A DNA stretch of 64,000 nucleotides, taken from assembly GCF_014203095.1 (NCBI RefSeq), contig NZ_JACHIG010000008.1, positions 124,001 through 188,000 of the forward strand, written 5' to 3'. The stretch comes from Prosthecobacter vanneervenii. Lineage in GTDB: Bacteria; Verrucomicrobiota; Verrucomicrobiia; Verrucomicrobiales; Verrucomicrobiaceae. The notes below the pieces were generated by a model. That model was given only the letters and a program-made list of their open reading frames with translations. It searched no databases and was not told the DNA's origin. Position 1 is the first letter of the stretch. Each line of letters opens with the position of its first letter. The translations under genes were made by a program, and so were the position numbers. Below, in pieces: positions 56,197 through 64,000 of the stretch.

Positions 56197-57901
56197 TCTC
56201 GGCACCACCAACTCCCTCGTGGGTGTGGTGGACAGCGGCTTTCCCATTCTGCTGGCTGATGAACACGGTAGTCGCAGCACTCCCAGCGCCGTGTGTGTGG
56301 CAGCGGACGGCAGCGTCTCGGTGGGCGCGGTGGCGCTACGGCAGCGGGCGCTGCACCCCACCCGAACGATCACCTCGGTGAAGCGTCTGATTGGCAGACG
56401 GCCCGGTGAGGCTGGATGGGCGCCGCCTTATTCTCTGAGCGAACTGCAGACCTCTCCGGTGGAGGTGTCTGCGGAGATTTTGAAACACCTCAAGGAGGTG
56501 GCCGAGAGGGCGCTGGAGCAGAGTGTTTCACAGGCAGTGATCACCGTGCCGGCTTATTTCAATGACGCGCAGCGCAACGCCACGAAGCGCGCCGGGGAAC
56601 TGGCGGGACTGGAGGTGCTGCGAATCCTGAGCGAGCCGACTGCCGCTGCGCTGGCCTACGGGCTGGACAAGCTGGCGGAGCATCAAAAGATCGCCGTGTA
56701 TGACCTGGGCGGCGGCACGTTTGACATCTCGGTGCTGGAGATGCGCGAGGGTACCTTTCAGGTGCTCTCCACTGCCGGAGACACGCAGCTAGGCGGTGAT
56801 GACCTGGACCGACTGCTGGCAGGATACATCGCACAGAAGCTGGGACTCTCCCCCGATGACATCCGAGTCGTCGAAGCAGCGGAGGCTGTGAAGAAGCGGC
56901 TGTCGGCTGAAGACACGGCGGCCTACAACGGGCTGGAGATCACACGTGGCGAGCTGGACAAGATCGCGCGACCGTGGATCGAGCGCACACGCATTCACTG
57001 CCTGCGCGCACTGAGCGATGCCGGGGTGAAACCGGAGGAGCTGGATGAGGTGATCCTGGTGGGTGGCAGCACACGCATGCCGCTGGTGCGCACCTATGTG
57101 CGCGAGATTTTTGGGCGTGAACCGAACACCTCGCAGAATCCGGACGAGGCCATCGCGCTGGGGGCGACGATTCAGGCGGGCATTTTGGGCGGCAGCCTGC
57201 GGCAGGTGCTGCTGCTGGATGTGACGCCGCTTTCCCTCGGTATCGAAACGTTTGGCGGGCTGATGAACATCATCATTCCACGAAATACGACGATTCCGGC
57301 CAAGGCGGGCGAGATGTTTACCAATGCGGTGGCCAACCAGGACAGCATGCTGATCCGCATCCTGCAAGGCGAGCGTGAACTGGCGAAGGACAACTGGGAG
57401 CTAGGGCGCATCGAGGTTCCCTTCCCTGCCGGCCCCAAGGGCAGCGCGCGTGTGGGGGTGCAGTTCAGCATCGACGCGGACGGCATTCTGCATGTGCTGG
57501 CGCGTGACACCGCCACGAACCAGGACACGACACTGGAGATCCGCGGCACGGCGGTGGATGTGGCGGACGAGCGGGTGGAGCAGATGATCGCCGAGAGTGT
57601 GGACTTTGCCTTTGAGGACATGAACGAACGCATCTGGACCGAGGCGAAGCTCAAGGCTGAGGAACTGCTGCCCGCCGTGGATGCCGCGCTGGAGCAACTG
57701 GGAGATGCGATCAGCGACGAAGACAAAGCCGCCGTGGTCAGCCAAGCAGCCGCAGTGCGTGCTCTGCTGAATGCGGCAGAGCATGATGCGAAGGCCCTTA
57801 AAACCGCCACACAAGCGCTGGATGATGCCACGCAGTCCCTGGCGGTGATGCTGATCGACCGTGCGATGGAGGAATCGCTGGCCCGTCGCGGGCTGGTTTA
57901 A
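56168..57901 (+). CDS. Hsp70 family chaperone, DnaK/HscA-like
   Basis: 577 residues from TTG 56168 (LSTPPILGIDLGTTNS); no ATG stands near the conserved start, the next upstream ATG (56072) lying inside the previous gene. The ATPase domain has GIDLGTTNSL, VYDLGGGTFDIS and ILVGGSTRMP; the linker and substrate-binding domain follow (LLLDVTPLSLGIETFGG). It is shorter than DnaK (638) and lacks the C-terminal lid tail. It resembles HscA in length (616), but no isc gene is near, so no symbol is given. Confidence 0.9.
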   Translation: MSTPPILGIDLGTTNSLVGVVDSGFPILLADEHGSRSTPSAVCVAADGSVSVGAVALRQRALHPTRTITSVKRLIGRRPGEAGWAPPYSLSELQTSPVEVSAEILKHLKEVAERALEQSVSQAVITVPAYFNDAQRNATKRAGELAGLEVLRILSEPTAAALAYGLDKLAEHQKIAVYDLGGGTFDISVLEMREGTFQVLSTAGDTQLGGDDLDRLLAGYIAQKLGLSPDDIRVVEAAEAVKKRLSAEDTAAYNGLEITRGELDKIARPWIERTRIHCLRALSDAGVKPEELDEVILVGGSTRMPLVRTYVREIFGREPNTSQNPDEAIALGATIQAGILGGSLRQVLLLDVTPLSLGIETFGGLMNIIIPRNTTIPAKAGEMFTNAVANQDSMLIRILQGERELAKDNWELGRIEVPFPAGPKGSARVGVQFSIDADGILHVLARDTATNQDTTLEIRGTAVDVADERVEQMIAESVDFAFEDMNERIWTEAKLKAEELLPAVDAALEQLGDAISDEDKAAVVSQAAAVRALLNAAEHDAKALKTATQALDDATQSLAVMLIDRAMEESLARRGLV

Positions 57902-57906
57902 CCCTG

Positions 57907-58878
57907 TTAGCGGACGGCTCCGCTGCCATTCTGCTGGAAGTAGGCGTCTCGCATGCGACGAAGCTCCTCCAGACGTGACGAGATTTCCGAATGCTCCCGG
58001 GCTTTTTCAGCCTTTTGCTGGGTCACAAAGTGGTTGTTGCTGCCCAGGCTGCGCCAGGGGCCTGCCGGGACTTCGCTCACGTCCACGAAGCGCCAGTCGC
58101 AACGGCCGCTGCTGGACATGCCGAGGTAGTCGCGCACGGCAGGGGAGATGTCGATCCCAGCTCCCCGATTGCTGGTGTTCTTGGGACGAGAGTTGCCGAA
58201 AACGTATTCGTGGTCGTCGGTGACGAAGGGGCCGCAGTCCTCCCACTGGGCGTAGCAAACGCGGTTGCCATAACGGATGGCGATCCACTGGCCTTTGAGC
58301 ACCGTTTTGCCAGAGCGGACGAAGCGCTGCTTGAACCAAGGGATGACCCGGGAGGCCTCCGGCTTGTGGGAATCAAAATCGATCACGTCATTGTAAGGCA
58401 GCGCCACATAGAACGGGTTCTGCTTGGGCGTGAAACCAACCGGGGTGAAGTTTTCCGTGCGCTTGGCGGGATCGGGATCGTCATAGCCGCCGTAGTTCTG
58501 CGTCCATTGAGTATCCCAGGAGCTTTTGTCGTTGGGAGTAGGGTTATTTTCCGTGGGCTCTTCCCCGATCCAAAATACTGTGGCTACGATGTCCACCTTC
58601 CACGGGTAACGGGCGTAGCCCAGATGTGGCATGGCGGAGGAATTGAAGCTGGGCACCGCAACGCTGGGAGTGCGGGGCGGGGTGGACTGCACGGTGGCTT
58701 TTGGCGCAGCAGGCGCCACTGGCTTCGGCTTAGCAGCCGCGGCGGCAGGTCCATCCTTTTTCAATGCCGCGGCGGCACCCGTTGCAGAAACGGTCGAGGC
58801 ACCCTGCCCATAAGCCGACAGTGCCGCCGCGAAAGACGCGACGACGACGAAGGAACTGATTTTTCGTTCAGCTGGCAT
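57907..58878 (-). CDS. Secreted RlpA-like protein (double-psi barrel type)
   Basis: 323 residues from ATG 58878, with a Sec leader (ISSFVVVASFAAALSAYG). An Ala/Pro/Lys-rich stretch (about 30-65) is followed by a domain with WIAIRYGNRVCYAQWEDCGPF and GAGIDISPAVRDYLGM, the Asp/Gly-Pro and ID-S pattern of double-psi beta barrels such as RlpA. The two Cys may pair. It may act on or bind peptidoglycan; this is inference. Confidence 0.7.
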   Translation of the reverse strand: MPAERKISSFVVVASFAAALSAYGQGASTVSATGAAAALKKDGPAAAAAKPKPVAPAAPKATVQSTPPRTPSVAVPSFNSSAMPHLGYARYPWKVDIVATVFWIGEEPTENNPTPNDKSSWDTQWTQNYGGYDDPDPAKRTENFTPVGFTPKQNPFYVALPYNDVIDFDSHKPEASRVIPWFKQRFVRSGKTVLKGQWIAIRYGNRVCYAQWEDCGPFVTDDHEYVFGNSRPKNTSNRGAGIDISPAVRDYLGMSSSGRCDWRFVDVSEVPAGPWRSLGSNNHFVTQQKAEKAREHSEISSRLEELRRMRDAYFQQNGSGAVR

Positions 58879-59092
58879 TGGGGTGGGAACCGATTTTAAG
58901 AATTGTAGCAGCTTAGCATGACCAACTGCAATCTGCAATTCGCCATGCAAGGGGCGGGCTGTCACACTCGGCAAAGGGGTCTTTTTGCCGCGAGAAACAC
59001 TGCCCTCTATGATCCGACAAGCGATGGGTGCGGCTGTTCAAAGCCCCTGAAAAGAGGTGAGCCCCACCAAACTCATATCATTGACGTTCAGA

Positions 59093-60697
59093 TCAATAAC
59101 GACGAATCGTGGTATCCTGAGGCGTCCGACTGTCATCCGTCTGAGGATAGTCCAGCGTGTAGTGCAGCCCACGGCTCTCGTGGCGGCGGATGGCGCATTC
59201 CACGATGAGGGAGGCTGTCTCGACGAGATTGCGCAATTCCAGGATTTCGCTGGTGACGCGGTTGTTCCAGTAGAACTCCTGCACCTCGCGCTTGAGATTG
59301 CGAAGGCGGGCTGCAGCGCGCTGAAGGCGCTTGTTGGTGCGAACAATCGAGACGTAGTCCCACATGAGGCGGCGGATTTCATCCCAGTTGTGGTAGATGA
59401 CCACCAGCTCGTCATTTTCCACCACGCCGCTGGTTTCCCAAGGGCGGAGCTCGTAGCTCTGCTCGGCCACCTTGCCGAGCGGAATCTTTTTCATGAGGTG
59501 AGCCACGGCACGCTGTGCGGTGACGCAGCACTCGAGCAGCGAATTGCTGGCCAGGCGATTAGCTCCATGAAGACCCGTGCAGCCAACCTCGCCGACTGCG
59601 CAGAGGCCACGGATGCTGGTGGCTCCATTCACATCTGTGAGCACACCCCCGCACTGATAATGCGCGGCAGGCACGACAGGGATGGGCTCTTTGGTGATGT
59701 CGATGCCGACATCCAGGCAGGCCTTTTGGATATTGGGGAAATGGCTGGCAATGAAGTCAGCGGGCTTGTGGCTGATGTCGAGATAGACGCAGGGACCGCC
59801 GGTGCGCTTGATCTCGTGGTCGATGGCACGGGCGACGATATCTCGCGGAGCCAGGGAGCCACGCGGGTCATAGCGGTGCATGAACTCCTGCCCGTCTTTG
59901 CCAATGAGGCGCGCGCCTTCACCGCGCAGCGCCTCGCTGATAAGGAAGGAGCGCTTCTGGGGGTGGTAAAGGCAGGTGGGATGGAACTGGATGAATTCCA
60001 TGTCCGAGATGGTGGCGCCAGCCCGCCAGGCCATGGCAACGCCGTCCCCCGTGGCAACGCGGGGATTGGTGGTGTACAAATACACGCGGCCGCAGCCACC
60101 GGTGGCGAGAATGACCCGATCTGAACGGAAGGTGTGCACCTCCCCGGTGGTCTCATCCAACACATAAAGTCCCAGCACGCGGTCTTCGGACACCAGGCCA
60201 AGCTTGGCCGTGGTCAGAAGATCGATGGCGTAGTGGTTCTCGTAGATGGTGATGTTCGGGTGCGTGCGCACGGTGGCGAGCAGCTTTTCCGTGATCTCCC
60301 GACCGGTGGCATCCGCAGCATGCAATACACGACGGGCCGTGTGGCCTCCCTCCCGAGTCAGGTCAAACTCCAGATGGCCATTGACCGCTTCCCGCTGATC
60401 GAAGTGCACGCCCCATTTGACGAGATCGGCAATGCGTGCCGGGCCCTCGCTCACAATCGTGCGCACGGCGTCCTCTTTGCACAGGCCAGCGCCTGCGATG
60501 AGGGTGTCGCTGACGTGTTTTTCGACGGAGTCGTTCTCCGAGGTCACACAGGCGATGCCGCCCTGGGCCCAGTTGGAATTGGAGTCCAGCACGCCGCGCT
60601 TGGTGATCATGACCACCCGGCCATGCTCGGAGGCATGCAGCGCTGCGACCAGACCGCCTGCGCCGGTTCCTACGATGATAAAGTCTGCCTCGATCAT
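59093..60697 (-). CDS. nadB: L-aspartate oxidase
   Basis: 534 residues from ATG 60697 (MIEADFIIVGTG). First step of NAD synthesis: aspartate to iminoaspartate. FAD motif IVGTGAGGLVAALHA, then SNSNWAQGGIA, EGGHTARRVLHAADATG, FIQFHPTCLYHP and GLHGANRLASNSLLE are all of the fumarate reductase/NadB family. The C-terminal helical domain is complete. No nadA or nadC is here. The aldo/keto reductase gene ends 49 bp upstream. Confidence 0.96.
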   Translation of the reverse strand: MIEADFIIVGTGAGGLVAALHASEHGRVVMITKRGVLDSNSNWAQGGIACVTSENDSVEKHVSDTLIAGAGLCKEDAVRTIVSEGPARIADLVKWGVHFDQREAVNGHLEFDLTREGGHTARRVLHAADATGREITEKLLATVRTHPNITIYENHYAIDLLTTAKLGLVSEDRVLGLYVLDETTGEVHTFRSDRVILATGGCGRVYLYTTNPRVATGDGVAMAWRAGATISDMEFIQFHPTCLYHPQKRSFLISEALRGEGARLIGKDGQEFMHRYDPRGSLAPRDIVARAIDHEIKRTGGPCVYLDISHKPADFIASHFPNIQKACLDVGIDITKEPIPVVPAAHYQCGGVLTDVNGATSIRGLCAVGEVGCTGLHGANRLASNSLLECCVTAQRAVAHLMKKIPLGKVAEQSYELRPWETSGVVENDELVVIYHNWDEIRRLMWDYVSIVRTNKRLQRAAARLRNLKREVQEFYWNNRVTSEILELRNLVETASLIVECAIRRHESRGLHYTLDYPQTDDSRTPQDTTIRRY

Positions 60698-60745
60698 GAA
60701 TGATTGGTGACTCTTTCGTCGCGGAACCGCCAACATGCAAATGGC

Positions 60746-61864
60746 CTACCAGCTTGTACCCAAACTCCAGCGCGTGGCGAGGGTGAGGAGATCTGGGCGC
60801 ATGGGCCACTCATCGGCACGGGGTTCCTGGCCTTCGTGACGTTGGCTGGCCCCCTTGAGGGCCATGCAGCCGGTATTGTCCCCGATCTGGCGGATGGTTT
60901 CGATCTCTTCCGTGGAAAGACACTGCGCAGGCAGAGCGGCGAGTTCGTCGAGCTTGCTCTCGATAGAGCGGGCTCCTTCGCCGTGCTCCTGGATAAGGGT
61001 GGGCACCACGCTTTTCACGGCCGTGTTGCCGAGAGTCCAAAGGCAGGCCAGCTGAAGCATGGTGAGGCCGTGTTTCAGGGCGATCGGGCGCACTTTTTCG
61101 AGTTTTTCGACGCCGTGCTCGATCCAGTCACCCGGACGATGCGTGCGGTGGTCGCCATCGCGGAACTTATGCCCAGGCTTCACATCATCATGGAACAGGC
61201 CGCCGTAATCGACCACGCGGGCCAGGATGTCGACGTTGTTCTTGGCCGCAGCGCCGAGGACGTGCTGGCCCGGCCAAGGCTCGAAGGGGTTAAGGATGAT
61301 CATGGCCCAGTCCATCCGATCACCGAAGCGCTCAAAGCACTCGATCATGTCGAGGGTGAAGCCGTTGGCAGGTCCAGGGGCGATGCCGAGGCGATCGGTG
61401 AGACCGTCGGTTTTGAGAGCGGTGAAGGCGTCCCATACTTTGTCGCTGGTGTAGCTGATGCTGTCCGGGTTGTGCAGCATGAGGAGGTCAAACTTGGAGG
61501 TCTGGCAGCGCTCCAGGCTCTTCTCCGTAGCCATCTTGAGGTAGTCGTAGTACTTGTCCGGGCCGCGCAGGGAGGGATCGGTGAAGCGGGGGTAGCCGCG
61601 GGAGCCCTGGCGGATGCCTTCATAGATGTCATGCCCCACGATGCCCACGAGGCAGTATTCCTCGCGGGGGATGCCTTTGAGAGCCTCGCCGAGAAGAGCA
61701 TCTGCGCGCCCCACACCGTACACATCTGCAGTGACGAAGGTGCGCACACCCTTGGCGAAAGAATCGCGCATGAGCTGCATGTAATGCTCCTCGGAGAGCT
61801 GCTCTCCATAGTGCATGAAACGTCCGCCGCTCCAGGTGCCGTAGGCTGTTCGTGTGAGGTTCAT
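60746..61864 (-). CDS. Aldo/keto reductase family oxidoreductase
   Basis: 372 residues from ATG 61864 (MNLTRTAYGTW). NADPH-dependent reductase fold: GVRTFVTADVYGVGRADALLGEAL (Asp and Tyr of the active site), FDLLMLHNPD (with the His region) and a C-terminal helical part similar to family members in Verrucomicrobia. The substrate is unknown. Residues after about 330 (SQRHEGQEPRADEW) form a tail not usual in the family. Confidence 0.88.
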   Translation of the reverse strand: MNLTRTAYGTWSGGRFMHYGEQLSEEHYMQLMRDSFAKGVRTFVTADVYGVGRADALLGEALKGIPREEYCLVGIVGHDIYEGIRQGSRGYPRFTDPSLRGPDKYYDYLKMATEKSLERCQTSKFDLLMLHNPDSISYTSDKVWDAFTALKTDGLTDRLGIAPGPANGFTLDMIECFERFGDRMDWAMIILNPFEPWPGQHVLGAAAKNNVDILARVVDYGGLFHDDVKPGHKFRDGDHRTHRPGDWIEHGVEKLEKVRPIALKHGLTMLQLACLWTLGNTAVKSVVPTLIQEHGEGARSIESKLDELAALPAQCLSTEEIETIRQIGDNTGCMALKGASQRHEGQEPRADEWPMRPDLLTLATRWSLGTSW

Positions 61865-61980
61865 AAAGGGGTCAGGTTGGGATTTTGAGGGGAAGATACA
61901 TAACGAGCGAGGCCCGTGTTTCAAACAGGGATCACGCCCGGCAGCGGGATGGCGCAGGATTTGGCAAAATCGGCAAAGAA

Positions 61981-63096
61981 TCAGCCCTGGACCGTTTTGA
62001 CCAGCAGGTCGGCGATTTTTTCGGCGGAGTTTTTGACCGCGAGCTTCTGCGCCGCCTTTTTCATTTCGCCAGCTTTGCGTGTGTCATTGAAGACGCTGCG
62101 AACTGCATCGGCCAGGGTGTCGGCGTTGAGGTCGCTTTCGCCCATGAGCATGGCGGCGCCTGCCTTGTCAAAGATCTCCGCATTGCGGGTCTGGTGATCT
62201 TCGGCCGCGTAGGGATAGGGAACCAAGAGGCTGGGAACACCGAAGTAGGCCAGCTCTGACATGGAGGATGCGCCGGAACGTGCGATGGCGAGGTCCGCCA
62301 CGCGGTAAGCCAGATCCATGCGATGGCAGAAGGCAGCCACGTGCTGCTTGAGCAGGGGGTGTTTGGCATAGACGTCCCGCACCTCCTCGTAGTCGGTGGG
62401 GCCGGCGATGTGCAGGACCTGGATGCCCATTTTTTCAAACTCCTCGAGCGCCATGCCGACAGCCCGGTTCACGCCACGTGCGCCCTGACTGCCGCCCATG
62501 ATGAGGAGAGTGCGCTTATCCTTGTCGAGCTTGAAGAAGGCATGCGGATCGTCGCTGTTCTGCTTGCGCATGCTGCTGCGGATCGGGGTGCCGACGACGC
62601 GCACGTCCCCGTGCTTGGGGAAGTGGTTTTTGCAGGCATCAAGGCCACAGAGAACGATGTCGCTGAAGCGGGCATTGAGGCGGTTGGCTTTTCCGGGGAT
62701 GGCGTTGCTTTCGTGGATGAGGGTGCTGCAGCCTTCTTTGCGACCAGCATACAACGGAGCAAAGGAGGTGAAGCCGCCCATGCCGAGCACCACGTCCACC
62801 TGATGGTCGCGAATGATCTTGCGGCAGGCCTTGGTGCCCTGCCAGAGTCCTTTGAGGAAGCCGAACATTTTGGGCGACCACGGCTTGGGCATGGCCAGAA
62901 AGGGCATCTTCTCAAACCGAAGCTCCGGGTGCCCCGAAGCAGCCAGGGTGTCGATCTTCTTCTCACTGATAAGGAGGGTCACATCGTGACCACGTGAGGC
63001 GAGAACCTCACCGACGGCAATCCCGGGGAACAAATGCCCTCCGGTGCCACCGCACGCGATAAGGGCGTGGATGGACTTCGAATTTTTCTGTTTCAC
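61981..63096 (-). CDS. murG: UDP-GlcNAc:undecaprenyl-PP-MurNAc-pentapeptide transferase
   Basis: 371 residues. MurG makes lipid II at the inner side of the membrane. ALIACGGTGGHLFPGIAVGEVL, GMGGFTSFAPLYAGR, HESNAIPGKANR, LLIMGGSQGARGVN and RSGASSMSELAYFGVPSLLVPYP all agree with the family. It is 14 bp downstream of ftsW, in the usual dcw cluster order. Confidence 0.97.
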   Translation of the reverse strand: MKQKNSKSIHALIACGGTGGHLFPGIAVGEVLASRGHDVTLLISEKKIDTLAASGHPELRFEKMPFLAMPKPWSPKMFGFLKGLWQGTKACRKIIRDHQVDVVLGMGGFTSFAPLYAGRKEGCSTLIHESNAIPGKANRLNARFSDIVLCGLDACKNHFPKHGDVRVVGTPIRSSMRKQNSDDPHAFFKLDKDKRTLLIMGGSQGARGVNRAVGMALEEFEKMGIQVLHIAGPTDYEEVRDVYAKHPLLKQHVAAFCHRMDLAYRVADLAIARSGASSMSELAYFGVPSLLVPYPYAAEDHQTRNAEIFDKAGAAMLMGESDLNADTLADAVRSVFNDTRKAGEMKKAAQKLAVKNSAEKIADLLVKTVQG

Positions 63097-63110
63097 TCAG
63101 ATTCAAAAGG

Positions 63111-64000
63111 CTAAAGCTGTGGAGTCCAGCGGCGCTTTCTGCGGATCACGGGAAGCTGATCCCAGGTCAGATGCACGCCCTGGCGATGGATGTTGATCAG
63201 GATGCCAACCGCGACCATCGCGGCGACCAGGCTGGACCCTCCGTAACTTACGAAGGGCAGTGGCAATCCCTTGTTTGGCAGCAAAGCAGTGGTCACGCCC
63301 ATGTTCAAGAGCGCTTCCATGCCTAATAAAAAAGTAAGTCCGGCACCTAAAAGCTTGCCAAAACGGTTCGGCGCGTACGCAGAAACGACCATCCCGGCCA
63401 TGACCAGCACGGCAAAAGCCAGAACCACCGCCGCCGTGCCACGCAGGCCCAACTCCTCTCCAACCATGGGAAAAATGAAGTCGGTGTGAGCTTCAGGAAG
63501 GTAGGAGAGCTTCATGCGCCCCTCCCCCAGGCCGCGGCCTTCCAGACCGCCGGAGCCGAAGGCCAGCTTGGACACCCACTGCTGGAGGCCGAGGTCCTCC
63601 CGGTGTTTTTCGAGGTCGAATGTGACCATGATGCGCTCAAAGCGGTTGGGCAGAAACTTGATCCCAGCCACGAGACCGCCGCCGCAGAGCAGCACGATGA
63701 TGGCCAGGTAGCGCATTTTGGAACCTGCCACAAACATGACCCCCAGCCCTACAGCGGAGGCGAGCAAGGCGCTGCCGAGGTCGAACTCGCAGCCAATCAG
63801 GGCCACGACGCCGAGCAGCATGAAGCCGGGCAGCAGAAACCCACGCAAGAAGGTGCGCGTGAGCGTCTGGTGTGTGCCATACCAGCCTGCCAGCGCGATG
63901 ATCAGTGCGATCTTGGCAAACTCTGAAGGCTGAACACGGAACCCACCCACGCCCAACGCCTGCAGGCCGATCCAGCGGCGGGAACCGTTGATCTTTACTC
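63111..64000 (-). CDS. ftsW: Peptidoglycan glycosyltransferase FtsW, 5' end beyond the window
   Basis: Frame open to base 64000, so the N-terminus lies outside. The visible part starts VKINGSRRWIGLQ, followed by FRVQPSEFAKIALI, the SEDS signature. At least six membrane helices follow; LPEAHTDFIFPMVGEELGL and LPFVSYGGSSLVAAM are the well-known loops. RodA cannot be fully ruled out, but the link to murG makes FtsW the better name. Confidence 0.93.
   Translation of the reverse strand, partial: VKINGSRRWIGLQALGVGGFRVQPSEFAKIALIIALAGWYGTHQTLTRTFLRGFLLPGFMLLGVVALIGCEFDLGSALLASAVGLGVMFVAGSKMRYLAIIVLLCGGGLVAGIKFLPNRFERIMVTFDLEKHREDLGLQQWVSKLAFGSGGLEGRGLGEGRMKLSYLPEAHTDFIFPMVGEELGLRGTAAVVLAFAVLVMAGMVVSAYAPNRFGKLLGAGLTFLLGMEALLNMGVTTALLPNKGLPLPFVSYGGSSLVAAMVAVGILINIHRQGVHLTWDQLPVIRRKRRWTPQL

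Overview
The window looks like a chromosomal segment of a Verrucomicrobiota bacterium, probably a Prosthecobacter-like Verrucomicrobiaceae. The best marker is a 50-residue small basic protein at 51472-51624 of the kind conserved in Verrucomicrobia and Chlamydiae. High GC, secreted proteins with twin-arginine leaders (TIM-barrel isomerase, Gfo/Idh oxidoreductase), a sulfatase and many intergenic hairpin repeats fit the same group. The species is inference.

Layout. 1-8316: carbohydrate catabolism (deoC with a divergent GntR/UTRA regulator and an inverted-repeat operator, a TIM-barrel isomerase, a PhoPQ-type hydrolase, a Gfo/Idh oxidoreductase, a beta-helix protein), plus a peroxiredoxin with a clear terminator and an AAA+ ATPase. 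8317-14956: LRR protein, UTP-glucose-1-phosphate uridylyltransferase, diheme cytochrome c, ilvD and an orphan gene. 14957-19696: a small exopolysaccharide export set (OPX protein, BY-kinase, beta-barrel, secreted protein), then tRNA-Gly(TCC). 20036-22907: sulfatase, Nudix hydrolase, DUF502 membrane protein. 22908-24108 has no gene and holds MITE-like elements. 24109-28020: 2-oxoglutarate dehydrogenase E1 and E2. 28243-31386: HTH protein, accD, comF.

31387-40382 is the accessory region. A 1677-residue single-chain Type ISP restriction-modification enzyme and a membrane protein sit between long non-coding stretches built of short repeated words, tandem duplications and hairpins. The part of the enzyme gene that should encode target recognition is visibly AT-richer than the rest. 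40383-45322 carries purT, an orphan gene inserted at the purT 3' end between 40-bp direct repeats, a SirB1-like protein, mtnP, a small lipoprotein, maf and another orphan.

45349-64000 is mostly housekeeping: U32 peptidase, an isolated nuoG, lipid kinase, rluB, small basic protein, gatB, a CvpA-like protein, trpD, a small ORF with a kinase-like gene, an Hsp70, a secreted barrel-like protein, nadB, an aldo/keto reductase, murG and ftsW (5' end beyond the window).

The points I would follow first are the mosaic Type ISP gene, the 3'-end duplication at purT, the repeat-word arrays with a shared pattern, and the MITE with perfect 21-bp ends. All calls come from reading the sequence; no database search was run.
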